Source: Rhodobiaceae bacterium | GTDB lineage: Bacteria > Pseudomonadota > Alphaproteobacteria > Parvibaculales > Parvibaculaceae | NCBI GenBank assembly: GCA_021404525.1 | Contig: JAAWWE010000011.1 | Coordinates: 51,319-115,318 of the forward strand | DNA: 64,000 bases | Direction: 5' to 3' | Shown: positions 8,035 to 17,541 of the stretch, piece by piece | Layout of the letters: every line of letters begins with the position of its first letter | Numbering within the stretch: position 1 is the first letter of the stretch | Notes under the pieces: generated by a model | Told to the model about the DNA's origin: nothing | Seen by the model: only the letters and a program-made list of their open reading frames with translations | The model's database searches: none | Position numbers and translations under genes: made by a program

Positions 8035-10431
8035 TTAGTCGACCAGAAGTGGAACCTTCGGCACGGACCCTCCGTCTCCACCATCATCTGGTTTGTCCGG
8101 CCCTTTACCATCGCCCTTGTCGGCGCGGGGTTTGCGGGCTCTCGGTGGCGTCGCTTCACATTCAAACGCCAATTCGTCCTTGTCGGCATCCACAGTGACC
8201 CGAACGATACCCCCTTTGGTCAATTGACCAAACAGCACCTCATCCGCAAGCGGTTTCTTGATGTTTTCCTGAATGACGCGCGCCAATGGCCGCGCACCCA
8301 ATTGCTCATCATATCCGCGCTCGGCAATCCAGCGGTTCGCCTCTTCTGTCAGCTCAATCGTTACATTGCGATCTGCGAGCTGCACTTCGAGCTGAAGAAC
8401 AAACTTTTCGACCACACGGGCAATGACGTCTTCCGGCAGGTTCTGGAACGGTATGGTCGCATCGAGCCTGTTTCGGAATTCAGGAGTGAAGAGCTTCTTG
8501 ATTGCGTCTTCATCCTCACCTTCCCGCTTGGTCCGACCAAACCCAATCGGCGCCTTAGCCATATCAGAAGCACCCGCATTGGTTGTCATGATCAGAACGA
8601 CATTGCGGAAATCAATCTTCTTACCGTTATGGTCCGTGAGTTTCCCGTGATCCATAATCTGCAACAGAATATTGAAGAGATCAGGATGGGCCTTTTCGAT
8701 CTCATCAAGCAGCAGCACACAATGCGGATGCTGATCAACCCCATCTGTAAGAAGACCACCCTGGTCAAAGCCAACATAGCCAGGAGGCGCCCCGATAAGA
8801 CGGGAAACTGTGTGACGCTCCATATATTCCGACATGTCAAAGCGCAGCATCTCCACGCCCATAATGTCGGCCAATTGACGTGCTACTTCTGTCTTACCCA
8901 CGCCGGTCGGACCAGAGAACAGGTAAGAACCAATTGGTTTCTCAGGTTCGCGCAGCCCGGCCCGCGCCAGTTTGATGGAGGACGCAAGCGCTTCGATCGC
9001 CTGATCCTGCCCATAGACAACCCGCTTCAGCTCAACATCTAGATCCTTGAGCTTCTCCGTATCGGTTTTCGAGACAGATTTTGGTGGGATGCGCGCCATG
9101 GTGGCGACAACTTCCTCAATCTCTTTCACACCAACGGTTTTCTTGCGGCGTGTCTCTGGCTTCAGCATTTGCCGCGCCCCCGCCTCATCAATCACATCGA
9201 TTGCTTTATCGGGCAGCTTGCGGTCATGCATATATTTCGAGGACAGATCAACAGCTGACTTGATCGCATCATTCGTGTAGCGCAGCGAATGGAACTCTTC
9301 GAAATAAGGCTTCAGGCCTTTCAGAATTTTCACCGCATCTGGAATGGATGGCTCAGTCACGTCTATCTTTTGGAAGCGGCGGACAAGTGCCCGGTCTTTC
9401 TCAAAATGCTGACGATACTCCTTGTAAGTGGTCGACCCCATGCAGCGAAGCGTTCCGCTGGCCAGAGCAGGTTTCAGCAGGTTGGACGCATCCATCGCGC
9501 CACCACTCGTTGCACCGGCGCCGATGACGGTATGGATCTCGTCAATGAACATTACCGCGCCGGGATATTCTTCCAGCTCCTTGATCACCTGCTTGATGCG
9601 TTCTTCAAAGTCGCCCCGATAGCGCGTGCCAGCGAGCAAGGTCCCCATGTCGAGCGCAAAGATCGTGGCGTCTTCCAGCACCTTCGGCACTTCGCCCTGC
9701 ACGATTTTCCGGGCCAATCCTTCTGCGATAGCCGTCTTGCCAACGCCTGGATCACCAACGAACAGCGGATTGTTCTTGGACCGCCTGCAAAGGATCTGGA
9801 TCGTTCGCTCAACTTCCTTGTCACGACCAATCAGCGGATCAATCTTTCCGCTCTTCGCCTTCTCGTTCAGATTAACGCAATAAGCATCAAGTGCTTCAGT
9901 CGTGCTTTTTGCACCACCAGCTTCTTCCGTCGAAGACGGAGTTTCGTCATCTTCCGACGCACCACGCGGTGTGCGCGTTTCGCTCATATCGCCGCGCTTG
10001 GCAATGCCGTGCGAGATATAATTGACTGCATCGTAGCGTGTCATTTCCTGTTCTTGCAGGAAGTAAGCGGCGTGGCTCTCCCGTTCCGCGAACATGGCGA
10101 CGAGCACATTCGCACCCGTTACTTCTTCGCGGCCCGAAGATTGAACGTGAATAACAGCACGCTGAATCACCCGCTGGAACCCAGCGGTCGGCTTCGCCTC
10201 TTCCTCTCCGTCCACAATCAGACTGGAGAGTTCATTGTCGATGTAATGCAGTAACTGTTGGCGAAGAGCATCCAGATCCACATTGCACGCCCGCATAACG
10301 GCGGCTGAGTCCTGGTCATCAAGCAGCGAGAGCAGTAAATGCTCAAGCGTCGCGTATTCGTGGTTGCGCTCATTTGCAAGCGCCAGCGCGCGATGAAGGC
10401 CTTCTTCCAAACTACGAGACAGTGATGGCAC
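8035..10431 (-). CDS. clpA: ATP-dependent Clp protease ATP-binding subunit ClpA
   Basis: 798 aa, Clp_N repeats, [15 protein letters not shown] and [17 protein letters not shown] Walker A motifs. Confidence 0.98.
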   Translation of the reverse strand: MPSLSRSLEEGLHRALALANERNHEYATLEHLLLSLLDDQDSAAVMRACNVDLDALRQQLLHYIDNELSSLIVDGEEEAKPTAGFQRVIQRAVIHVQSSGREEVTGANVLVAMFAERESHAAYFLQEQEMTRYDAVNYISHGIAKRGDMSETRTPRGASEDDETPSSTEEAGGAKSTTEALDAYCVNLNEKAKSGKIDPLIGRDKEVERTIQILCRRSKNNPLFVGDPGVGKTAIAEGLARKIVQGEVPKVLEDATIFALDMGTLLAGTRYRGDFEERIKQVIKELEEYPGAVMFIDEIHTVIGAGATSGGAMDASNLLKPALASGTLRCMGSTTYKEYRQHFEKDRALVRRFQKIDVTEPSIPDAVKILKGLKPYFEEFHSLRYTNDAIKSAVDLSSKYMHDRKLPDKAIDVIDEAGARQMLKPETRRKKTVGVKEIEEVVATMARIPPKSVSKTDTEKLKDLDVELKRVVYGQDQAIEALASSIKLARAGLREPEKPIGSYLFSGPTGVGKTEVARQLADIMGVEMLRFDMSEYMERHTVSRLIGAPPGYVGFDQGGLLTDGVDQHPHCVLLLDEIEKAHPDLFNILLQIMDHGKLTDHNGKKIDFRNVVLIMTTNAGASDMAKAPIGFGRTKREGEDEDAIKKLFTPEFRNRLDATIPFQNLPEDVIARVVEKFVLQLEVQLADRNVTIELTEEANRWIAERGYDEQLGARPLARVIQENIKKPLADEVLFGQLTKGGIVRVTVDADKDELAFECEATPPRARKPRADKGDGKGPDKPDDGGDGGSVPKVPLLVD

Positions 10432-10581
10432 GTCGTCCCTTTCTGTTGGCTGTGACCGAGACGGGCCGTCCCGATCAAACTCTTTTACCCCGCCCTCTTC
10501 AGAATCTGTGCTCCGTTAAGAATCTAGGAACTATAAGAGTCTGGAGATTAGCTTAGCCGCATTCAAGCCCCTGTCCATGCA

Positions 10582-10621
10582 GATTTTCTGCAGAAGGTAG
10601 GGATTTTCTGCGGAAGGTGGG
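10582..10621. repeat. Tandem 20-bp direct repeat between clpS and clpA
   Basis: GATTTTCTGCAGAAGGTAGG / GATTTTCTGCGGAAGGTGGG directly adjacent; first copy contains perfect palindrome TTCTGCAGAA. Confidence 0.85.
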
Positions 10622-10646
10622 GCCAATTGAGACCGGCGGCACCGAC

Positions 10647-10985
10647 TCAATCGCGCTCCATGGTGCATTGAAGCGGATGTTGGTTCTGGCGGGCAAAATC
10701 AACGACCTGCGTCACCTTGGTCTCTGCGACTTCGTAGGTATAGACCCCGCAAATACCCACACCATTCTGATGGACATGCAGCATGATGGTGGTCGCTTCT
10801 TCCATGCCCTTATTGAAGAACTTCTGGATGACATGCACCACGAACTCCATCGGGGTGTAGTCGTCATTCAGGATTAAAACCTTATAGAGAGAAGGTTTTT
10901 TGGTCTTCGGTTTGCTGCGGGTAATGACTCCGGTATCGGATCCATTTCCCCCATCAAAATCATCATCGCGGTCATTATCAGCCAT
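10647..10985 (-). CDS. clpS: ATP-dependent Clp protease adaptor ClpS
   Basis: [64 protein letters not shown]. Confidence 0.98.
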   Translation of the reverse strand: MADNDRDDDFDGGNGSDTGVITRSKPKTKKPSLYKVLILNDDYTPMEFVVHVIQKFFNKGMEEATTIMLHVHQNGVGICGVYTYEVAETKVTQVVDFARQNQHPLQCTMERD

Positions 10986-11281
10986 ACGGCGCTCAAAAAC
11001 TCTTCTAAGGGCTCAACCAGCCGATATGGCACCTGATCAGGCACACGAAACCGACCGGTCTGCCGCCGGTAATCTTTGGAGCATAAGATAATCCATGTCG
11101 GCTGATTTGTAAGGGACCTTGCTCCGCAAAATTCTCCGAATACTGCGGCTTACCGTCCAAAAACCACCGACCGACAGCACAACCACCTGTCAAAGGACGT
11201 CTCGCGTTGACGTTACCCACAGGCGCCCGCAATCGTTAACCTTACAGTAACCGCTGAGGCGTAACTTGGACCCTTGTAAAA

Positions 11282-11503
11282 ATGCCTGAGTTTCTGCGCT
11301 TTTTTTTGCGCATTAAGGCGAGTAAGGGACACGTTCTTGGGGCTCTGGCTCAAAGCACGTGCGTTTTGACCATGTTGATGTTGATCCTGCCGGAAGCGAT
11401 CGAAACAGCGAAAGTCTATGCGGAGTTAGCTTTTTTGGGAGACCCAGTTGAATTTGCACTGGGTGTCGCCCTGTCCGCCTTGGCACTTCTATCGCTTCAG
11501 TAA
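11282..11503 (+). CDS. Small hydrophobic protein (73 aa), unassigned
   Basis: MPEFLRFFLRIKASKGHVLGALAQSTCVLTMLMLILPEAIETAKVYAELAFLGDPVEFALGVALSALALLSLQ; two hydrophobic segments; ends 14 nt before the next gene. No clear ribosome-binding site seen. Confidence 0.35.
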   Translation: MPEFLRFFLRIKASKGHVLGALAQSTCVLTMLMLILPEAIETAKVYAELAFLGDPVEFALGVALSALALLSLQ

Positions 11504-11517
11504 GACCGGAGGGGCTG

Positions 11518-12903
11518 GTGGCTTTGGAAATAACCCACAAAATACCGACGGCAAAATCGGTCGATTCGGGCCATACGAGACGATCTCTTAGGCATTTCTG
11601 GGCTTTCTGCTTCGCCATTCTTATTGGTCTCACTGCACAGGTTTCCTCGCCTGCCCACGCAAACAACAAATATGCAGCCGTCGTGATTGATGGCCATACA
11701 GGGCGCATTGTCTATGCGCGGAGCGCTGACAGGCCCCGCTACCCTGCTTCATTGACCAAAGTCATGACCCTTTACGTCCTGTTTGAAGAACTAGAGGCTG
11801 GTCGTGTCAATCTGAATACCCGCATGCAGGTTTCGCCCCGCGCAGCGGGTCAGCCCCCATCCAAACTGGGTGTCCGCGCCGGCACCACCATCACCGTTGA
11901 TGACGCCATCAGAGCGCTCGTGACAAAATCAGCCAATGATGTCGCCGTAGTTGTCGCCGAACACATCTCCGGCAGCGAATATCGCTTCGCTCAACGCATG
12001 ACGACACGTGCCAGATCGCTCGGCATGCGCCGCACCCGTTTCATGAACGCTTCAGGCCTGCCGAACAACAGGCAGCTCACCACCGCCCGTGATATGGCCA
12101 CTTTGGCTCAGCGGGTCCAGCGTGACTTCCCTGACTATTACAGCTTTTTTTCCGTTACCGAGTTCCGCTTTAACGGCCGTCGCTACACCAATCACAACCG
12201 GCTCGTTGGTCGGTATGCAGGCACCACAGGCCTCAAAACGGGCTACACACGGGCTTCCGGCTTCAACCTGACCGCCACCGTTGAGCGCCAGGGAAAATAC
12301 TTGATCGGTGTCGTCCTCGGTGGTCGAACCGCTCGCTCCCGCGATGACCACATGGTCTCCATTCTTGATCGCGCATGGGGAAGCGCCATCGCAATGAACA
12401 CCTCACGGACACGCCTCGCCTCTACGCCGACACCGCGCGGCCGTCCTGGAACAAGAACCACCAGATATGTACTTGCTTCAGCTGTAACAACGCCGCTACC
12501 GGCCCCTCCTCCACAGGGTGATACGAGCCTCGACATCGCCTTCTCCGGCCCTGAGGATCTGGCTCTTGTTGACACAACAACCCTCCGGTCCACGGCGCTC
12601 GATGCCGAAAGCGACGCTTTCAATCCGACCAGCTGGGTCATTCAGGTTGGGGCATATGCCAAGCCCTCAGAGGCAGTTGCGCGCATCAGGCAAGCTGTGA
12701 ATGCAGCACCCGTCTTGCTCGCGAACGCTGTTCCGATCACGATGCCGGTCTCATCGGCCGATCAGACGCTCTACAGGTCGCGGTTCGGGGGATTGAACGA
12801 AACGAACGCCCGCAAGGCCTGCCGTGAGTTGTCGCGTGCAGCAATTAGCTGTATCGCCATACCGCCCCACGGATGGGGTCGTTCCGCAAGCGTCGAACGC
12901 TAA
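11518..12903 (+). CDS. D-alanyl-D-alanine carboxypeptidase (serine-type, S11) with C-terminal SPOR-like domain
   Basis: GTG start with GGAGGGG; RYPASLTKVMTLYVLFEEL (SxxK), KSANDVAVVVAEHISG (SxN), GLKTGYTRASGFN (KTG); C-term WVIQVGAYAKPSEAVARI...RSRFGGLNETNARKACREL SPOR-like. Confidence 0.95.
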   Translation: MALEITHKIPTAKSVDSGHTRRSLRHFWAFCFAILIGLTAQVSSPAHANNKYAAVVIDGHTGRIVYARSADRPRYPASLTKVMTLYVLFEELEAGRVNLNTRMQVSPRAAGQPPSKLGVRAGTTITVDDAIRALVTKSANDVAVVVAEHISGSEYRFAQRMTTRARSLGMRRTRFMNASGLPNNRQLTTARDMATLAQRVQRDFPDYYSFFSVTEFRFNGRRYTNHNRLVGRYAGTTGLKTGYTRASGFNLTATVERQGKYLIGVVLGGRTARSRDDHMVSILDRAWGSAIAMNTSRTRLASTPTPRGRPGTRTTRYVLASAVTTPLPAPPPQGDTSLDIAFSGPEDLALVDTTTLRSTALDAESDAFNPTSWVIQVGAYAKPSEAVARIRQAVNAAPVLLANAVPITMPVSSADQTLYRSRFGGLNETNARKACRELSRAAISCIAIPPHGWGRSASVER

Positions 12904-12906
12904 GAC

Positions 12907-13635
12907 TCAGTCTCCGAGAAGAAGATCTTTTGCGGCATTCACCCGCGCGGCCAATAGCGTAGATCCGCCATGGTCCGGGTGCAATTTGAGCATGAGCTCC
13001 TTGTGCGCTTTGCGAACGGCATCAGCCGTCGCCCCAGGCCGAAGCCCGAGAACATCATAAGCCTCTTCCCGCGTCATTGCGCCAAATGAGCCTGTCTTCC
13101 GTCCGCCAGCCTGCCCGGCATCTTCACGCCAATCGGGACCGACATGACGATCGAGATAAGCTTCCAGTAAGCGCGCACTGTCTCCATCAACCGAGATTTC
13201 CTTTAGGAGCTGATAAAGATCAGACAGACTGAGATCACTCAGACGCGTACCCACAAACCGGCCCTGGAGCACTTTACCCTCCATCTCCCCGCTATCATGG
13301 TCGAGTGACATGGAAAGGAACGCGGTTTCGATGTCTGACGCTTGGCCAGGTGTCTTGGGCCCACCGCCGAAGCCGCCTCCTAAGCCACCAGGAAAACCAC
13401 CGCCCATGCCAGGAATGGGCAGCCGCCGTCCCATGAGCCAAAAGCAGAACATGAAGACTGGTACAGCAAAGCCAAAGCGACCAGTGAACAGCAACACCAA
13501 TCCAAGGAGCCCCGATACGCCAATCCCGACATATCGGATGATCTTCGCCAGGGCTTTGGGGTCCGCTCGGGCAGCCAGTTGCAGGATCACAACTAAACCA
13601 AGAAGAAGAGCAACAACCAGAAGGAAAGTACTCAT
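12907..13635 (-). CDS. Membrane-anchored J-domain protein
   Basis: N-terminal TM segments, Gly-rich linker, C-terminal EEAYDVLGLRPGATADAVRKAHKELMLKLHPDHGGSTLLAARVNAAKDLLL (HPD motif). Confidence 0.9.
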   Translation of the reverse strand: MSTFLLVVALLLGLVVILQLAARADPKALAKIIRYVGIGVSGLLGLVLLFTGRFGFAVPVFMFCFWLMGRRLPIPGMGGGFPGGLGGGFGGGPKTPGQASDIETAFLSMSLDHDSGEMEGKVLQGRFVGTRLSDLSLSDLYQLLKEISVDGDSARLLEAYLDRHVGPDWREDAGQAGGRKTGSFGAMTREEAYDVLGLRPGATADAVRKAHKELMLKLHPDHGGSTLLAARVNAAKDLLLGD

Positions 13636-14345
13636 CGTTTAACCTGCGTAATCAACTGTTGCACTTCTCTGCTTTGATTAGACGCGATACGTGTTAGCGC
13701 AGTGTGGCCACCAGACGCATAAACAGCAACCGCCCGCAGCAGGTCCTTCAACCGCGTCGCTGAACCCGCATCCAAGTGGCAATAGGCTCCACCTGTCAGG
13801 CGGGCTATCTCCTGAAAGGCACGGGCCGATGTGCCATCGCCGCCATCCTGAAACAGGAATGACGGAAGGCCAAGCAGCCCAAGTTGTCCTGCTGTCGCAG
13901 CCAGATCGTCCACATTCTCTTCAACGCAATCGCCCACATAGACCAGCGCATTGACCTTTGACGTCTTGGTTTCCTGTAGTGCGTGATTGAGCACACGCCC
14001 GATCTGCGTATGCCCACCGCGACAGCCAACCCGGGTCATGGCCTGCCCCAGGGATTTTGCATCCGAGGCCCAAGGGCTCGCCGAGAACTCTCCGAAGCCG
14101 CGAAACCAGACGAGCTGTACATCCAACCCGCCAAGATCTGCGGCGGCATTAAACATCTCGCTTTGAATGCCGATGGCCCGATCCCAACTCGGCTCACGGC
14201 TCATCGTCGCATCCATCGCAAAAATGAGCCGACCACGGGAACCAAGCTTAGCCGGAGGCGGCGTCGCCTTCACCTTTGCCAGGAAGCTGTCCACGCTGGA
14301 CGCTGTTTCCTTAGCGGGAACTCTATGTCGGTCCTTAGCCATCAA
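13632..14345 (-). CDS. VWA-domain-like protein
   Basis: LIFAMDATMSREPSWDRA (MIDAS-like DxTxS), VNALVYVGDCVEENVDDLAATAGQLG; 4-nt overlap with the J-domain gene. Confidence 0.8.
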   Translation of the reverse strand: MMAKDRHRVPAKETASSVDSFLAKVKATPPPAKLGSRGRLIFAMDATMSREPSWDRAIGIQSEMFNAAADLGGLDVQLVWFRGFGEFSASPWASDAKSLGQAMTRVGCRGGHTQIGRVLNHALQETKTSKVNALVYVGDCVEENVDDLAATAGQLGLLGLPSFLFQDGGDGTSARAFQEIARLTGGAYCHLDAGSATRLKDLLRAVAVYASGGHTALTRIASNQSREVQQLITQVKR

Positions 14346-14434
14346 CTCTCATTCTGAGCAGAAATATCGCTTACTTCTACTGTAAATGGGGCGCAAAACG
14401 CCTCTGGCCAAGCCCAACGACGGCGCAATTCGCC

Positions 14435-15289
14435 TCAAGCTTGAACTTGTTGCACCTGCTCCGGGTGAAGATCAGGCAGCTCCAGTGTCGCGATGAGCTG
14501 GCGCACCTCGGCCCGTGCCGCGACATGGGACATGGAAAGTCCGCCACCGGCACCCTTTTCCCGAAGATCCAGCAGCGTCAGCCCTGATGGGAACATTTCA
14601 CGGAAGATCACCCGCTCACCAAATCCCGGAGCAATCCGAAAGCCGATCCGGTCGCTCAAAGCCGCAAGCCCTGCTTCGACCCGTCGCTTGTTTTTGGCAT
14701 CCAGTGAAGACAGGCGGTTCCGCATCACGACCCAGTCAATGGTACCGCCATCGGCAATGGCGCGTCGTTTGCGCGCATCCCATACCATCTCGGCATAGAG
14801 GCTCGGACGTTTCACCTCATACGTGTCTGGGTTGACCTGCGCCAACAAGTCAAAGTCCACAAAGCTATCATTCATTGGAGTGATGATCGTGTCGGCGACA
14901 GCATGCCCAAGGCGCGAAAGAAAAGTGTCACTGCCCGGGCTGTCAATGACGATCACGTCGTTGGAGGCGGTCAGCTTCGCATAGACAGTTTCAAAAGCCT
15001 GACGCTCTGCGCGGTGCTGCTCGGTCAATATATCCGCGTCGGAACGATCGACAACATGATGGTCGGGCATGGCAAGCGGTACATTATTGGCGTCACTCCA
15101 ATTGTGTCGGTTTTCAACATAGCGAGAAAGCGACCGCTGACGGCTATCAAGATCAATCGAGCCCACGCGCAATCCTTCAGCAAGAAGCGAGGCAATCACA
15201 TGCATGGCCGACGTAGTTTTGCCGGAACCACCCTTCTCATTCCCAAGGACAATCGTATGTTTTTTGGTGAGCATTTCAGGCTTTGTCAC
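14435..15289 (-). CDS. mipZ: Division-plane positioning ATPase MipZ (ParA family)
   Basis: HTIVLGNEKGGSGKTTSAMHVIASLLAEGLRVGSIDLDSRQRSLSRYVENR, DSPGSDTFLSRLGHAVADTIITPMNDSFVDFDLLAQV. Confidence 0.92.
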   Translation of the reverse strand: MTKPEMLTKKHTIVLGNEKGGSGKTTSAMHVIASLLAEGLRVGSIDLDSRQRSLSRYVENRHNWSDANNVPLAMPDHHVVDRSDADILTEQHRAERQAFETVYAKLTASNDVIVIDSPGSDTFLSRLGHAVADTIITPMNDSFVDFDLLAQVNPDTYEVKRPSLYAEMVWDARKRRAIADGGTIDWVVMRNRLSSLDAKNKRRVEAGLAALSDRIGFRIAPGFGERVIFREMFPSGLTLLDLREKGAGGGLSMSHVAARAEVRQLIATLELPDLHPEQVQQVQA

Positions 15290-16134
15290 AATTGGTCATT
15301 CACAAACAGACGGCACGACTCAGAAGTCGAATTTTGCGGAGTGTCTGCCCGCCACCAGATCAAGTCAACCAGCCTCAGAAGACTAGTTTTTGGTATTTCT
15401 GCCTGTTCCCGTTTCAACATCACCGCTACACTGAGAAGACCGCAAAAAGATCAGATCTGAGGCCAAAAATTTCTACACTGTTCCTCTCCCTCAAACAGCT
15501 TTCGGCTTTCCTGCTCTTTGTGCTGAGCGTCAGCTTTGTACCCAGCCTATACGCAACACAAGCACGCGCTGATGTGACTTATGACGTCACGAACGTTACC
15601 GCCGACGATCAATTGAATGTCCGCGCTGCACCGTCGGCGACTGCCGAAAAAATCGGAGCTCTTGGGTTCGATGCAAAAGGGATCAAAGCCACCGGAGTCT
15701 CTCGACAGATAGGACAGGCAACCTGGGTTGAGATCATTCTTGAAGGGCGCAAAGGATGGGTCAATGCGGCTTTCATGACACAAACGCGCAACGCCTCCTC
15801 CCTATTCAGAGAACCTCTTGCCTGTAGTGGCACTGAACCATTCTGGGCGCTTCAGCTAGACGACACAAAAGGTGACTTTGACTCACTCGCGGAGGGAAAG
15901 TCCGTCATCAATTTTGAGAGCGTCAGATCGGCCCATGGCGTGCCAATCATTTGGTCTCTCAAGGGCACCACGGGTCCTGCTCATTCACCAGTTTTTGCGC
16001 TTCTCGAAGAAACAAATCAATGCTCAGATGGCATGTCGGATCTCACCTATCGGTATTCGATTAGGATCGATATTGAGGACGGCCCATTCTATGCTGGGTG
16101 CTGCAATCCACATCCCGGGCAACCTGCCCCATAA
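15283..16134 (+). CDS. Exported SH3b-domain plus COG3650-like protein (start uncertain)
   Basis: LSAFLLFVLSVSFVPSLYATQARADV signal-like segment; LNVRAAPSATAEKIGALGFDAKGI (SH3b), ACSGTEPFWALQLD (C.GTEPFW). No convincing start near the signal segment; the ORF start overlaps mipZ. Confidence 0.7.
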   Translation: MSQLVIHKQTARLRSRILRSVCPPPDQVNQPQKTSFWYFCLFPFQHHRYTEKTAKRSDLRPKISTLFLSLKQLSAFLLFVLSVSFVPSLYATQARADVTYDVTNVTADDQLNVRAAPSATAEKIGALGFDAKGIKATGVSRQIGQATWVEIILEGRKGWVNAAFMTQTRNASSLFREPLACSGTEPFWALQLDDTKGDFDSLAEGKSVINFESVRSAHGVPIIWSLKGTTGPAHSPVFALLEETNQCSDGMSDLTYRYSIRIDIEDGPFYAGCCNPHPGQPAP

Positions 16135-16176
16135 GTCACACTGTTGGCGTCTGCCAAGGAACAAGAAAGAGACCTC

Positions 16177-17541
16177 ATGAACGGTAAGCTCGACCTTGAT
16201 CAACTGACCAATCTTGTGACGTCAGGAGAAATAGACACCATCATTGTCTGCATGCCCGACATGCAAGGCCGCCTGGTGGGCAAGCGCGTAACAGGTGCCT
16301 TCTTTCTGGACAGCGTCGTGGAAGAAACCCATGCCTGCAACTATCTGCTCACCGTCGACATGGATATGGAGCCAGTACCGGGCTACAAGGCCGCAAGCTG
16401 GGAGAAAGGCTATGGCGACTTCACTCTGAAGCCCGACCTCGCCACCCTACGCCGCATCCCCTGGCTTCCGGCAACCGCGCTTGTGATCTGCGACACACTG
16501 GATCATCACGGAGAAGACATTCCGGTCTCTCCCCGCGCGATCCTCAAGAAACAGCTCAAACGTTTGGCTGAAAAAGACATGATGGCCTACATGGCCTCGG
16601 AGCTTGAATTCTTCCTCTTTGATGAGCCTTTCGAGTCAGCACACGAGAAGCACTACAAGGACCTGAAAACAGCCAGCTGGTACATTGAGGATTACCACAT
16701 CTTCCAGACGTCAAAGGAAGAAGGCATCATGCGCGCGATCCGCAATGGCTTGGACGCCGCTGGCATCCCCGTTGAAAACTCAAAAGGTGAATGGGGCCCC
16801 GGCCAGGAAGAAATCAATGTGCGTTACGCCGAAGCTCTCGATATGGCAGACCGGCATGTGATCCTGAAAAACGGCATCAAAGAAATCGCCCATCTGCATG
16901 GCAAGTCCGTCACATTCATGGCCAAATGGAACCAGAAGCTCGCAGGAAATTCCTGCCATATCCATTGCTCGCTCTGGGACAAGGACGGCAAAGGCTCTGT
17001 CTTCCACGACAAGTCAGACGCAAAGGGCATGTCACCTCTGTTTAAGAAATTCATCGCAGGCCAACTCTCCGCCAGTCGAGAGATGAGCTATTTCCTGGCC
17101 CCCAGCATAAACTCCTACAAGCGGTTCGCGGATCAGTCATTCGCACCGACAACAGCGGTTTGGAGCATGGACAACAGAACGGCAGGATACAGAGTTGTGG
17201 GCAGTGGCAACGCGACGCGGGTTGAATGCCGCATCGGGGGCGCCGACCTCAACCCCTATCTCGCTTTCGCCGGTATTATCGGCGCCGGGCTGAACGGGAT
17301 CGAAAAAGGCATGGAGTTGGAGCCTGAATTCCAGGGTGACGCTTACGCGACCGAGGACATTCGTTCCCTTCCCAAATCGTTGAGAGAAGCCCTTGAGCTT
17401 CTCGACAATTCTGAGACGATGCGCGCCGCCTTCGGCGACGAGGTAATCGATCACTATCTGCACACGGGACATTGGGAACAGGCGGAGTATGACCGCGCTG
17501 TGACCGACTGGGAATTGACAAGAGGTTTTGAACGCGGATGA
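16177..17541 (+). CDS. Glutamine synthetase family protein (gamma-glutamyl-amine ligase, PuuA/GlnA4-like)
   Basis: MNGKLDLDQLTNLV...; GQEEINVRYAEALDMADRHVILKNGIKEIAHLHGKSVTFMAKW, NSCHIHCSLWD, GSGNATRVECRIGGADLNPYLAFAG. Track ORF starts at 16144. Confidence 0.9.
   Translation: MNGKLDLDQLTNLVTSGEIDTIIVCMPDMQGRLVGKRVTGAFFLDSVVEETHACNYLLTVDMDMEPVPGYKAASWEKGYGDFTLKPDLATLRRIPWLPATALVICDTLDHHGEDIPVSPRAILKKQLKRLAEKDMMAYMASELEFFLFDEPFESAHEKHYKDLKTASWYIEDYHIFQTSKEEGIMRAIRNGLDAAGIPVENSKGEWGPGQEEINVRYAEALDMADRHVILKNGIKEIAHLHGKSVTFMAKWNQKLAGNSCHIHCSLWDKDGKGSVFHDKSDAKGMSPLFKKFIAGQLSASREMSYFLAPSINSYKRFADQSFAPTTAVWSMDNRTAGYRVVGSGNATRVECRIGGADLNPYLAFAGIIGAGLNGIEKGMELEPEFQGDAYATEDIRSLPKSLREALELLDNSETMRAAFGDEVIDHYLHTGHWEQAEYDRAVTDWELTRGFERG

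Noticed and set aside
9289-10254. 321-aa plus ORF opposite clpA (and 8224..9042)
   Set aside because: Antisense to clearly coding clpA; composition-driven, no family match.
10876-10899. AAAACCTT-N8-AAGGTTTT-TT, resembles a terminator
   Set aside because: Lies inside the clpS coding sequence near its 5' end ([13 protein letters not shown]); coding constraint explains it and no transcript is expected to end there.
11313-11708. 131-aa minus ORF overlapping the start of the carboxypeptidase
   Set aside because: No domain, opposite to a strong CDS with its own RBS.
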